64,000 bases of DNA from Dermatophilaceae bacterium (GTDB lineage Bacteria > Actinomycetota > Actinomycetes > Actinomycetales > Dermatophilaceae). The position numbers and the translations under genes were made by a program. How positions within the stretch are numbered: the stretch's first letter is position 1; each line of letters begins with the position of its first letter. Shown in pieces: positions 34,377-43,030 of the stretch. The stretch covers positions 36,011 through 100,010 of the forward strand of contig JACMPC010000204.1 in assembly GCA_014377705.1 (NCBI GenBank), in the 5' to 3' direction. Under the pieces are notes generated by a model. That model did not search any database and was not told the origin of the DNA. It saw nothing but the letters and a program-made list of their open reading frames with translations.

Positions 34377-36395
34377 TCAGGTGGTCTTGGTGACGTAGTA
34401 GCCAGAGGTCGATCCGGCATACGGGATGGCCGCCCTGACATACAGGCGGGTGTATGTGGTCGTCCGGGCGTTCAGCAGAATCCTGCTCCTGACTGCGGTG
34501 CCGGCGACCGTTGCCCGGGGACCGGTCCGCCAGCTCCCGCCCGGATGGCGGTACTGGATGTAGACGACCGGTGCCGGGACCGGGGAGATCGCCCCGGTCA
34601 CCGTCAGGTACCCGCCATGGGCCATCGACGATGCCGGGCGTGCCTCGACGACCCTGGCGGTCGAGGTGACGGCCACGGTGGGGCTGAACCGGGACGGAGA
34701 GCCGGCACCTGGCGCGGTCACCCACCGGTAGTGGCCGGACAGGCCGTTCGCGAACCGGTAGGACGCGCGCCCGGTCGCGGTCGTGGCGAGGGTCCGGACG
34801 GATCGCCAGGTCGTCGTGCCCCGCGGTAGCTTCTGCAGGGTTACCGGCCAGTTGGCCACCGCCAGACCGTGCGGATCTGTCACGGTTGTCGATGCCGTGA
34901 TCGAGGCGCCCACCATAGCCATCCCCGGCACTGACAGCGTCGCCGCCGAAGGGACCACCGCGATGGTCGAGTTCGCGATCGTCAGGGTGGCACCGGTGGC
35001 GTCCGCGGCGTTGACCGCGATGGTCAGCTTCCTGGATGCTGCGGTGAAGATGCCGCCCACCGGGATGGACCGGTGGTAGTCCTGGGCGGAACCGGTCGGG
35101 GTGGCATCCAGCTCGTAGCTTCCGGCGCTGGCCGGGGCCATCGGGTCCTCGCGCAGAACCCGGACACCCCAGGCAGGGTGCCAGGGGTTGCTGGCGGCCA
35201 CCGTGTCCCGTCCGGAGTCGGTGCGGTACTCCACGAAGTAGTTGACTCCGCTGGCGTCGGTGACCTTCAGCGTCCTGTTGTCGGTGGTGGTCGACAGCGG
35301 GGTGATCCGCGCGGTGGTCACCCCGGAGCCGGCCGCGATCCTGCGGACCGTGCTCGGCAGCAGTCGCATCCCGTCGAGGTGGACCGCGTTCAGGTTGGCC
35401 TCGCCGTAGCTTGCGCCCGAGTAGCCCATCACGTCGAACAGGTCGTCGTACCCCTTCGCCTGGCACCCGGGGAACGCGCGGCTGACCATCGTCATGTCCT
35501 GGGTACCACCGCACTGCAGCGAGTTGGAGTGGTAGAGGCCCAGGTTGTGGCCGAGCTCATGGGCCAGCAGCGACTGGTTCAGGCCGGAGACGAGGACCAG
35601 GTTGCCGTCGGCCGTGACCGCCCCGACCGTCCCCAGACCGTACGCACAACCGAGTGCCGTGGCGCCTCTCGGGACCACCACCACGAGATGCTTGCCCGGC
35701 CCAGAGGCCTCCGGCATCCTGGCCGCCGCCTCGTCCCACAGGTCGTAGGTCTGCGCGCAGCTGTAGGCGGACCTGTATGCCAGGACCCGGGTGGCGGCGA
35801 AGGAGACCTGGTCACCTGTCTGGTCGGACCAGTAACGCGACACCCGCTCGACCATCGCCCGCGCTGATACCCCGGTCAGGGACGATTCAGCGGTGGCGCC
35901 TTTCGGGACGACCAGGGCCAGGTAGACGTCGTGGGCTGCCGGGACTGCCGCAGCCACCGGGGCCACCGGAGCCGAGATCGTCCTGGCGGACAGCACGCGT
36001 TTCGTCCCGCCCTCCCCTGGTACGACGGTGACGACCACCGTCGTACCGTCCTTGGTGGTGGGCAGCGAGCCCTCAGCCAGCGGGACGACCTTGGAACCGG
36101 ATCGCAGGATCTTGACCGTGACGTTCGTGTCTGTGCCAACGCCCGTGACGTTCGCGTCGGTGTTGTTGCCGCCGGTTGTGTTGCCGCCGGTGCTGTTGCC
36201 GCCGGTGATGTGCGCGTTGTCGGCGAGAGCATCCAGACGAGGCTGCTCGACCACGATGGTCTGGACGATGCCGGTGACCCCCTCGGGAGCCGGGCTGACC
36301 GATGCGGTCGCCGTCGGCACGGTGGTGACCCACAGCCCGACGAGCACGACCGCGGGGATCAGTGGTTGACGATTCCTGATCCGCATCAGAGCCAT
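34377..36395 (-). CDS. Secreted zinc metalloprotease (HEXXHXXGXXH)
   Basis: A 672-aa exported protein. An N-terminal signal peptide (residues ~10-33, LIPAVVLVGLWVTTVPTATA) is followed by an Asn/Thr/Gly-rich linker (repeat GGNSTGGNTTGG). A metzincin-like catalytic domain follows, with the zinc site HELGHNLGLYHS and the downstream Met-turn region DVMGYSG. The combination LAHELGHNLGLYH plus C-rich CGGTQDMT resembles gametolysin/M11 or related actinobacterial proteases. The last ~250 residues are two beta-sandwich domains (PVTLQKLPRGTTTWRSV; VVYIQYRHPGGSWRTG). Probably secreted to degrade extracellular protein. Starts at 36395 or 36386 are equivalent. Confidence 0.9.
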   Translation of the reverse strand: MALMRIRNRQPLIPAVVLVGLWVTTVPTATASVSPAPEGVTGIVQTIVVEQPRLDALADNAHITGGNSTGGNTTGGNNTDANVTGVGTDTNVTVKILRSGSKVVPLAEGSLPTTKDGTTVVVTVVPGEGGTKRVLSARTISAPVAPVAAAVPAAHDVYLALVVPKGATAESSLTGVSARAMVERVSRYWSDQTGDQVSFAATRVLAYRSAYSCAQTYDLWDEAAARMPEASGPGKHLVVVVPRGATALGCAYGLGTVGAVTADGNLVLVSGLNQSLLAHELGHNLGLYHSNSLQCGGTQDMTMVSRAFPGCQAKGYDDLFDVMGYSGASYGEANLNAVHLDGMRLLPSTVRRIAAGSGVTTARITPLSTTTDNRTLKVTDASGVNYFVEYRTDSGRDTVAASNPWHPAWGVRVLREDPMAPASAGSYELDATPTGSAQDYHRSIPVGGIFTAASRKLTIAVNAADATGATLTIANSTIAVVPSAATLSVPGMAMVGASITASTTVTDPHGLAVANWPVTLQKLPRGTTTWRSVRTLATTATGRASYRFANGLSGHYRWVTAPGAGSPSRFSPTVAVTSTARVVEARPASSMAHGGYLTVTGAISPVPAPVVYIQYRHPGGSWRTGPRATVAGTAVRSRILLNARTTTYTRLYVRAAIPYAGSTSGYYVTKTT

Positions 36396-36662
36396 CCTGT
36401 TCTTCTTTGCCGACCGGCGTCGGTTCTGTGTGCGCTGACGCGATGGCCGCTCGTTCGTGCGCTGGTCTGCTGGTGGTTCATGCGCTGGAGTCGAACGCGC
36501 GCCGGCCAGTGTCCAGATGCATCGTCACGGTAACGACGGCGGAGCCGGCCGGACCGGCGACTGACCAGGAAAGGGTCGGATTCCCAGCAGGTGAACCCGA
36601 ACGGGCTCGTCGGATCGTCCGAACAGTGGATGCTGCGGTCAGCGGGGCTATAGGTTGCACGG

Positions 36663-37316
36663 ATGCGGATCACTCATCTCGGACATGCCTGCCTGCTCGT
36701 CCAGACCAGCGGCCGGCGGATCCTGATCGACCCGGGCGCCTTCTCCTCCGGCTTCGTGGACGTGACCGGGCTCGATGTCATCCTGGTGACCCATCAGCAC
36801 GCGGATCACGTCGACCTGCAGCGACTTCCAGCGCTGCTGGAGATCAACCCCCAGGCGCGGCTGTATGCCGAGCCGCAGGCTGCCGCCGACCTGGAGCAGG
36901 CGGGGATCGGCGCCGAACACACGGTTGCAGGGCAGACGCTGACCTTTGGGCCGGTCCGGGTCACCCCGGTGGGCCAGATGCATGCGCTCATCAACGAGGC
37001 CATACCGCGCGTCGGCAACCTGGGTGTCGTGCTGCAGGCGGACGGCGAGCCGAGCCTGTTCCATCCCGGAGATGCCTACGACGCGGAGCCCGGGCCGGTC
37101 GACATTCTTGCCCTGCCGCTGAACGCACCCTGGGCGGCCAGCCGGCACACCATCGCGTTCGCCGCGCGGATCTCACCGCGGGTCTGCGTCCCGATTCATG
37201 ACGCCCTGCTCAGCGATCTCGGTCGCAGGCTCTATCTTTCTCAGGTGCAGTCCCTGGGACCGCAGACCATGCAGGTGCGCGACCTCGCCGATGGTGCCCC
37301 CTGCGACCTGACCTGA
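36663..37316 (+). CDS. MBL fold metallo-hydrolase
   Basis: A 217-aa metallo-beta-lactamase fold. It starts MRITHLGHACLLVQTSGRRI and has the metal-binding VTHQHADHVDLQRL, then GLFHPGDAYDAEPG and a C-terminal VPIHDALLS that gives the last His. The architecture matches the UlaG/YtnP-like L-ascorbate-lactonase group (Zn-dependent hydrolases of unknown substrate). It is not next to a pathway that suggests a substrate. It precedes the ABC-2 pair by 69 bases. Confidence 0.92.
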   Translation: MRITHLGHACLLVQTSGRRILIDPGAFSSGFVDVTGLDVILVTHQHADHVDLQRLPALLEINPQARLYAEPQAAADLEQAGIGAEHTVAGQTLTFGPVRVTPVGQMHALINEAIPRVGNLGVVLQADGEPSLFHPGDAYDAEPGPVDILALPLNAPWAASRHTIAFAARISPRVCVPIHDALLSDLGRRLYLSQVQSLGPQTMQVRDLADGAPCDLT

Positions 37317-37385
37317 GCCAGCGGGGCAGGCACGGATCGGGCCAACCGGCATACGGGTGAGGGCCGGGATTGCTACCGTCAAGAC

Positions 37386-38165
37386 ATGCGATTACGGGGA
37401 GGTCCCGCGGCGCTGAGCCTGCGCGACTTGTCCAAGTCCTACGGGAGCACGCTCGCAGTCGATCGCCTCGATCTCGAGGTGCCGAGCGGGTCGTTCTTCG
37501 GCTTCGTGGGACCCAACGGCGCCGGCAAGACCACCACGCTGTCCATGGCGACCGGGCTGCTCCGGCCGGACTCCGGGACGGCTCACGTCCTGGGTCACGA
37601 TGTCTGGTCGGGCACCAGCGCGGCCAAGAGGCTGGTCGGTATCCTCCCCGACGGCGTCCGGCTCTTCGATCGGCTGACCGGGTTGCAGCTCATCTGCTAC
37701 ATGGGTCTGCTGCGCGGGATGGACCGCGAGGTGGTCGTCGGCCGGGCTCATGAGCTCCTTGACGCGCTGGGCCTGGCTGAGGCGGGCGGCACCCTCGTCG
37801 TTGACTACTCGGCAGGCATGACGAAGAAGATCTCTCTCGCCTGCGCCCTGATCCATGCCCCCGGGCTGCTGGTGCTGGACGAGCCGTTCGAGTCCGTCGA
37901 CCCGATCTCGGCCCTGGCCATCCGGCAGATCCTCGAGGGGTATGCCGCCGGCGGAGGCACGGTCATCCTGTCAAGCCATGTGATGGGCCTGGTGCAACGA
38001 CTGTGCGACCGGGTCGCCATCGTGGCCTCCGGCCGGGTCTGCGCGGTCGGCACCCTCGATGAGGTGCGGGCCGGGATGACGCTGGAAGAACGCTTCGTCG
38101 ACCTCGTGGGCGGACAGACTGATGTCCGGGAAGTGCTGACGTGGTTGCACACATCGTCGCACTGA
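37386..38165 (+). CDS. ABC-2 type transporter ATP-binding protein
   Basis: A 259-aa nucleotide-binding domain with Walker A GPNGAGKTT, signature DYSAGMTKKISLACAL, Walker B LLVLDEPFESVDP and an H-loop (LSSHVMG). The degenerate signature YSAGM is typical of ABC-2 exporter ATPases for drugs or lipids. It ends 25 bases inside the following permease, so the two are translationally coupled and form one transporter. Confidence 0.93.
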   Translation: MRLRGGPAALSLRDLSKSYGSTLAVDRLDLEVPSGSFFGFVGPNGAGKTTTLSMATGLLRPDSGTAHVLGHDVWSGTSAAKRLVGILPDGVRLFDRLTGLQLICYMGLLRGMDREVVVGRAHELLDALGLAEAGGTLVVDYSAGMTKKISLACALIHAPGLLVLDEPFESVDPISALAIRQILEGYAAGGGTVILSSHVMGLVQRLCDRVAIVASGRVCAVGTLDEVRAGMTLEERFVDLVGGQTDVREVLTWLHTSSH

Positions 38166-39712
38166 AGTGGCTTCTCCTGCGAAACGGGCTGAGGCGCAGC
38201 ACCCCGCAGCTCGTGGGGCTGATTCTGGCCGGGGTGTACGGGCTGGGAGTCCTCGGCCGGGGGTTGGCCTGGCTCATCGCCCTGAGGTCGGCGACCGCGG
38301 ATGAGGCCCGGATCGCGATCACTCTCGCGGGCAGTGCGGTGACCCTCGGCTGGGCGCTCATCCCGGTCATCGCGTACGGCATGGACGACACCCTGGACCC
38401 GGCCCGGTTCGCGACGTTGCCGATTCCTCGCCGTCGGCTCGTTCCCGGTCTGCTGGTGTCCTCGCTGGTCGGGGTCCCGGCAGTGGTCACGACGATCCTG
38501 GCGTTCGCGACCGTGACCACGTGGTCGCGTTCGGTCCCGGCCATGGTGGTGGCCCCGGTGGCGGCGGCGGTGGGAGTTCTGACCTGCGTGGCCCTGGGCC
38601 GGGTGACCTCAGCGGCCTTCGTGGCGATGTTCCGGCATCGCACGGGTCGGCAGGTTCTGTCCCTGCTGGTGGTTCTGGTCGCGGCGGCGATCTGGCTCGC
38701 GGGCGCGTCGATCATGGAACGTCTCTCGGCGCCCGGCTTTCCCGCAGAGGCCGCCGATGTGCTCGGATGGACCCCGCTGGGTCTGGCCTGGTCCGCGCCG
38801 GCCGACGTCGCCGGCGGCTCGATCATGACCGGGCTGCTGCGCCTCGTCCTGGCAGTTGCTGTCCTCCTGGCCGCCCTGCTGGGGTGGGACATCCTGTTGC
38901 GAGGCGCCCTGGAGAACCCACGCGCGACGTCCGGCGGCCGCGCGGCCACCCGCGACCCGGGCCTGGGGCCCTTCGGCTGGCTGCCGGCCACGCCCACCGG
39001 GGCCGTGGCCGCTCGCGCGCTCACCTCGTGGCGGTGGGATCCGCGGTACGTCACATCAGGGGCCCTGATGCTCGTGGCGCCCCTGGGCCTGTTGCTGCCC
39101 GCAGTGACCGGCGGCGGCCGTATCTGGACGCTGGCCATGGCTCCTGCCGCGGGCTTCATGCTGGGCTGGAGCACGCACAACGACATCGCGTATGACGGGA
39201 CAGCGTTCTGGGGGCACCTTGCCACCGGAGTGTCCGGCCGGGCAGACCGTATCGGCCGTCTGGCGCCGACCGGGATGCTGGCATCAGCTCTTCTGCCCGC
39301 CTACGCCACCCTCGGTTGCGCGGCAACCGGCCTGTGGAGCCTGTGGCCGGCGCTGTTCGGGGCCGGTCTGGGGCTGCTGTTCACCGGTTTTGGTGTGGCC
39401 AGCGTGATGAGCGCGATGCAGCTACACCCCGTGCCCGGTCCGGGCGAGAACCCTTTCGGCGCGCCGCCGGGCTCGTCGGCCCTGACGGTGGTCATGCAGT
39501 CGCTGGCCGGTGCCACGGTGTTCGTGCTGAACCTGCCCCTGCTCGGATTCGGGATAGGGGCCCTTGCCGGGAACGTCTGGATGGGCTGGCTCTGCCTGGG
39601 GGTGGCCGTCGTGTTCGGGTCCGCGGCGCTCGTCCTCGGGACGTGGTGGGGGGCGCGCATCTACGAGCGTCACGCCCCGGAGCTCCTGGGGGACCTGTCC
39701 CGGATTCGTTAG
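38141..39712 (+). CDS. ABC-2 type transporter permease
   Basis: A 523-aa integral membrane protein with about 12 transmembrane segments, starting at GTG 38141 inside the ATPase gene end. Its N-terminus KWLLLRNGLRRSTPQL and the mid part with GRRAATRDPGLGPFGWLPAT are typical of large actinobacterial ABC-2 permeases. Partnered with the ATPase at 37386. The substrate is unknown; no resistance or biosynthesis gene is adjacent. Confidence 0.9.
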   Translation: MVAHIVALKWLLLRNGLRRSTPQLVGLILAGVYGLGVLGRGLAWLIALRSATADEARIAITLAGSAVTLGWALIPVIAYGMDDTLDPARFATLPIPRRRLVPGLLVSSLVGVPAVVTTILAFATVTTWSRSVPAMVVAPVAAAVGVLTCVALGRVTSAAFVAMFRHRTGRQVLSLLVVLVAAAIWLAGASIMERLSAPGFPAEAADVLGWTPLGLAWSAPADVAGGSIMTGLLRLVLAVAVLLAALLGWDILLRGALENPRATSGGRAATRDPGLGPFGWLPATPTGAVAARALTSWRWDPRYVTSGALMLVAPLGLLLPAVTGGGRIWTLAMAPAAGFMLGWSTHNDIAYDGTAFWGHLATGVSGRADRIGRLAPTGMLASALLPAYATLGCAATGLWSLWPALFGAGLGLLFTGFGVASVMSAMQLHPVPGPGENPFGAPPGSSALTVVMQSLAGATVFVLNLPLLGFGIGALAGNVWMGWLCLGVAVVFGSAALVLGTWWGARIYERHAPELLGDLSRIR

Positions 39713-39745
39713 CGGGCTCCGGCCGGACCAGGACTCGACCCGCCC

Positions 39746-40528
39746 TCAGGTACCGGCGGTGCGCCGGGACTCCGCGTGGTGGCGGGCGAGCCAGGCCGCA
39801 CCGATGATGCCCGCCGAGTTCTGCAGCTGGGCTGCCACGATCGGCGCTCGCAGGTGCAGGAGCGGCAAGAACTTCTCGGCCTTGCGGGACACGCCGCCAC
39901 CCACCACGATCAGGTCCGGCCAGAACAGGTTCTCGACGTGGGAGAAGTACCGCTGGAGACGTTCAGCCCACTCCTGCCAGGTCAGGTTCTTGTCGTCCTT
40001 GACGCTGGAGGCGGCACGTTGCTCGGCGTCCCGTCCGTCGATCTCGAGGTGCCCGAGCTCGGAGTTGGGGATCAGCACGCCGTTGTAGATCAGCGCGGAA
40101 CCGATGCCGGTGCCCAGGGTGCTCACCAGGACGAGACCGTCGGCATTGCGGGCGGCCCCGAAGTGCATCTCACCCACCCCTGCCGCGTCCGCGTCGTTGA
40201 CCACGGTGACCGGTCGGCCGAGCCTCTCGCCCAGCAGCCTCCGGACGTCGGTGCCGATCCACGCTGGGTCGATGTTGGCGGCGCTGCGCACCACCCCGTG
40301 GGTCACCACGGCCGGCATGGTCACGCCGATGGGGGAGTTACCGGTGACCTCGGCGAAGCTCTCGGCAATCTTCGCGACGACGTCGGCCACCACGTCCGGG
40401 GTCGAGACCTTGGGCGTCTCGCAGCGCACCCGGTCCCTGGCGAACGAGCCTGCGGCCAGGTCCACCGGCGCCCCCTTGATGCCACTGCCACCGATGTCGA
40501 TGCCGAGCGGGTGATGAGTGGTGGGCAT
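39746..40528 (-). CDS. ppgK: Polyphosphate glucokinase (ROK family)
   Basis: PpgK phosphorylates glucose using polyphosphate (or ATP). The 260-aa protein starts MPTTHHPLGIDIGGSGIKGA, the ROK phosphate-binding motif, followed by VNDADAAGVGEMHFGA, the STLGTGIGSALIYNG nucleotide-loop and an IVVGGGVSRKAEKFLP segment, as in mycobacterial PpgK. ELGHLEIDGRDAEQRAA is a PpgK-specific stretch. Length and order agree with the family. It links the PPK2-related polyphosphate pool to glucose and hence to GlgC/GlgA. The frame runs upstream to 40675, but MPTTHH at 40528 is the ROK start. Confidence 0.94.
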   Translation of the reverse strand: MPTTHHPLGIDIGGSGIKGAPVDLAAGSFARDRVRCETPKVSTPDVVADVVAKIAESFAEVTGNSPIGVTMPAVVTHGVVRSAANIDPAWIGTDVRRLLGERLGRPVTVVNDADAAGVGEMHFGAARNADGLVLVSTLGTGIGSALIYNGVLIPNSELGHLEIDGRDAEQRAASSVKDDKNLTWQEWAERLQRYFSHVENLFWPDLIVVGGGVSRKAEKFLPLLHLRAPIVAAQLQNSAGIIGAAWLARHHAESRRTAGT

Positions 40529-40566
40529 GAGATGGCCTCCGGTTGCGGCGGTGTCGGGTCCTGCGG

Positions 40567-41430
40567 CTAGGGCAGGGTGAGGATCTCGGCACCGGTGTCG
40601 GTGATCAAGAGGGTGTGCTCGAACTGCGCGGAGCGCTTGCGGTCCCTGGTGACAACGGTCCAGTTGTCGTCCCACATGTCCCAGTCCACCGTGCCCAGGT
40701 TGAGCATAGGCTCGATGGTGAAGGTCATCCCGGGCTCGATCACGGTGTTGTACTGCGGGGCCGCGTCGTAGTGCGGTACCACCAGCCCGGAGTGGAATGC
40801 GGTGCCGATCCCGTGGCCGGTGAAGTCACGGACGACCCCGTAGCCGAAACGCCTGGCATAGCTCTCGATCACCCGGCCGATAATGTTGATCTCGCGGCCG
40901 GGTTTTGACGCCTTGATGCCGCGCATCATGGCCTCGTGGGTGCGCTCGACGAGCAACCGGGACTCCTCGTCGACCTCGCCGCACAGGTACGTCGCGTTGG
41001 TGTCACCGTGGACCCCGCCGATGAATACGGTGAGGTCGATGTTGACGATGTCGCCGTCCAGCAGCACCCGGTTGTCAGGGATGCCGTGGCAGATGACCTC
41101 GTTGACGCTGGTGCACAGCGACTTCGGGAACTTGCGGTAGCCCAGGGTCGACGGGTACCCCTTGTGGTCGAGCATGTACTCATGCCCGATCCGGTCGATC
41201 TCGTCAGTGGTGACCCCGGGTGCGATCGCGGCCGCCGCGGCCGCCATCGCCCTGGCCGCCAGGCGTCCGGCGATCCGCATCTTCTCGATGGTGCCGGCGT
41301 CCTTCACCTCGGGGCCGGTGTATTTCGCGGGGGCCGGACGATCGACATACTCGGGTCGGGCAATGGAGGGCGGCACGCCGCGACGCCGGCTGAGGGCTCC
41401 CGGAGCGACGCTTCCGTAGGTGATCGTCAT
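40567..41430 (-). CDS. map: Methionine aminopeptidase, type I
   Basis: Removes the N-terminal Met from nascent proteins. The 287-aa protein has the pita-bread fold motifs [34 protein letters not shown] (metal Asp pair), [14 protein letters not shown] and [11 protein letters not shown] plus the last Glu ([12 protein letters not shown]). The N-terminal extension of ~40 residues includes the SH3-like PxxPxxP pattern of actinobacterial MetAP1c ([11 protein letters not shown]). Start 41430. Divergent from the small gene at 41481. Confidence 0.95.
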   Translation of the reverse strand: MTITYGSVAPGALSRRRGVPPSIARPEYVDRPAPAKYTGPEVKDAGTIEKMRIAGRLAARAMAAAAAAIAPGVTTDEIDRIGHEYMLDHKGYPSTLGYRKFPKSLCTSVNEVICHGIPDNRVLLDGDIVNIDLTVFIGGVHGDTNATYLCGEVDEESRLLVERTHEAMMRGIKASKPGREINIIGRVIESYARRFGYGVVRDFTGHGIGTAFHSGLVVPHYDAAPQYNTVIEPGMTFTIEPMLNLGTVDWDMWDDNWTVVTRDRKRSAQFEHTLLITDTGAEILTLP

Positions 41431-41480
41431 ACGGTGGAGTCTAGGCAAGGCGCGCGCACCTGACTTACACGGAGGTTCCC

Positions 41481-41669
41481 ATGGCGTACTGGTTCAACGT
41501 GAGCACCGGGGTTGTCGAGGATGACACGGACAGGAGTCCGGCGGATCGGCTGATGGGGCCGTTCGACACTCGCGCGGCGGCAGAGCAGGCCCTCGCCCAC
41601 GCCAAGGAGAACACCCAGCGCTGGGACGATGAGGACAAGGAGTGGGACCACAGGGGACTCGAGGACTGA
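41481..41669 (+). CDS. Small conserved protein (SPOR-like), unknown
   Basis: A 62-aa protein [19 protein letters not shown] with a [20 protein letters not shown] segment that resembles a compact SPOR-like or DUF fold, and a WDDEDKEWD tail. It is a conserved small protein often found next to map in actinobacteria (recalled). It has a GGAGG Shine-Dalgarno sequence (ACGGAGGTTCCCATG). Divergent from map by 50 bases. Function unknown. Confidence 0.8.
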   Translation: MAYWFNVSTGVVEDDTDRSPADRLMGPFDTRAAAEQALAHAKENTQRWDDEDKEWDHRGLED

Positions 41670-41691
41670 GGGCGGCTCGACGGCGCAGACG

Positions 41692-42114
41692 TCAGGCAGT
41701 TGCCTCGCCGACCCGCCCGAGGGCCTCGTCCCAGCGTTGCGGCATGCTCTGGCTCAGTGCGGGGTCGGTCAGGCGTTCGTGCCGCAGGTCCAGGCGGGTG
41801 CTGCTGCCCTCGGCGGTGAGCCGCAGGTCAACCAGCGTCGCGGAAGCGTGGTCGTCGGCGTGCCAGGTGAGGCGTACCTGCTCCCTCGGGTGGTAGCTGC
41901 GAACGACGCCGTGGCTGCCGTCCACGCTGTGCCACGCCTCGCCCTTGGTGCCGAGCATGGCGCCCTGCCCGAGGAGGGCCGCCGCTCCGGCGGAGGTGGT
42001 CAGGAGCGTCCAGACCTGCGCAAGAGGGAAGGGCACCACCCGACTCACCTCAACGACGGGGGCACCCTCTGCGCCTTCTGTTGGAACCTTGCTGGATTCC
42101 GTTGTTGTTGTCAT
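41692..42114 (-). CDS. SRPBCC family protein (polyketide-cyclase/START fold)
   Basis: A 140-aa START/SRPBCC protein. It shows VEVSRVVPFPLAQVWTLLTT, HSVDGSHGVVRSYHPREQVR and LRHERLTDPALSQSMPQRW. The RL-T-HPREQV W-type pattern matches AHSA1-like or MxaD-like proteins that bind small hydrophobic ligands. An N-terminal Ser/Thr/Glu-rich stretch precedes the fold. It is convergent with the gene at 41481. Function unknown. Confidence 0.87.
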   Translation of the reverse strand: MTTTTESSKVPTEGAEGAPVVEVSRVVPFPLAQVWTLLTTSAGAAALLGQGAMLGTKGEAWHSVDGSHGVVRSYHPREQVRLTWHADDHASATLVDLRLTAEGSSTRLDLRHERLTDPALSQSMPQRWDEALGRVGEATA

Positions 42115-42380
42115 CGCGACCTCGATCCGTTCCGTCCGGACGGGCCGGCCGGCTAGGGGAATGGCTTCGGGAAAGACCCGACCCTCAGCACATCAAGATC
42201 GCGGCGATTGCACAATCCCCGCCGCTGGTCTTTTTGGGCACAGCGCCCTTGCCGCAACGGATGAAGTCCGTGCTCCTGGGCCTGGTTGCGCTCGTGCCGG
42301 CTCGGTTCGCTGCCCAACCTGGGGGTATTCGCGGCGGGCTGTCCGTGTTCGTGGTCGGTCTCGGGTTGTATTGCAATGAG

Positions 42381-42402
42381 TCTTTCGAAAGAGTACTTTC
42401 GA
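42381..42402 (+). promoter_or_regulatory. Palindromic operator upstream of ArsR-type gene
   Basis: A perfect 12-bp palindrome TCTTTCGAAAGA (42381-42392) is followed by a related half-site GTACTTTCGA (42393-42402), directly before the start codon at 42407. The position between promoter and start of a winged-helix regulator gene fits autorepression. This is inferred from symmetry and location. Confidence 0.5.
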
Positions 42403-42406
42403 TGCC

Positions 42407-43030
42407 ATGGTCTCTCTGCCGCGCAAGCTGAACGACCCGCGAGCCCTGCGGGCTGTGGCCCATCCGTTGCGTCTGGGGATTCTGGAGCAGCTCGTGGTGC
42501 ACGGCGCCATGACAGCGACGGAGCTGGCCGAGCGGCTCGAGGAGACACCCTCGAACTGCTCGTGGCATCTGCGCAAGCTGGCCGAGCACGGGTTCGTCGA
42601 AGAGGCCGAGGGCGGCACCGGGCGCCGAAGACCCTGGCAGGCGGCCAGCCGGGGTATGAGCTGGGGTGATCCTGACGAGTCTCCGGAGCTGGCACGAGCC
42701 GGCGACACGCTCACCCAGCTGATGATCGAACGGGAGGTGGCCAGATTCGCGCAGTCACGGGCAAGGCGTCGCGAGGAAGCCCCGCGGTGGCAGAAAGCCA
42801 GCACGTCGACCCAGTCGATGATGTGGCTGACCGCTGACGAGCTCAGTGAGATCAACCAGGCTGTCAGTGACCTGTTGATGAGCAGATTCGACCGCTTCGA
42901 ACACCCGGAGCGCCGACCTCAAGGGGCGCGGCTCTGCGCCTTCCTCGCGTGGGGAGTCCCGGCATACGACCTGGGGACCGCGCCGAACACGGGGACCGCA
43001 GCGAGCGATGCCGAGGAGTCCCATGCGTAA
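42407..43030 (+). CDS. ArsR-family winged-helix transcriptional regulator
   Basis: A 207-aa protein with an N-terminal ArsR-type winged helix (residues 8-80: LRAVAHPLRLGILEQLVVHG and ATELAERLEETPSNCSWHLRKLAEHG, a clear helix-turn-helix). The C-terminal half is unconserved and may sense a ligand. It overlaps the following MFS gene by 8 bases (43023-43030), so it likely controls that transporter. A palindrome overlapping its upstream region (42381-42402) is the probable operator. Confidence 0.9.
   Translation: MVSLPRKLNDPRALRAVAHPLRLGILEQLVVHGAMTATELAERLEETPSNCSWHLRKLAEHGFVEEAEGGTGRRRPWQAASRGMSWGDPDESPELARAGDTLTQLMIEREVARFAQSRARRREEAPRWQKASTSTQSMMWLTADELSEINQAVSDLLMSRFDRFEHPERRPQGARLCAFLAWGVPAYDLGTAPNTGTAASDAEESHA

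Noticed and set aside
34246..35514. Minus-strand frame of 422 residues
   Set aside because: Overlaps the secreted metalloprotease in another frame and has Arg/Gly/Pro-rich nonsense composition.
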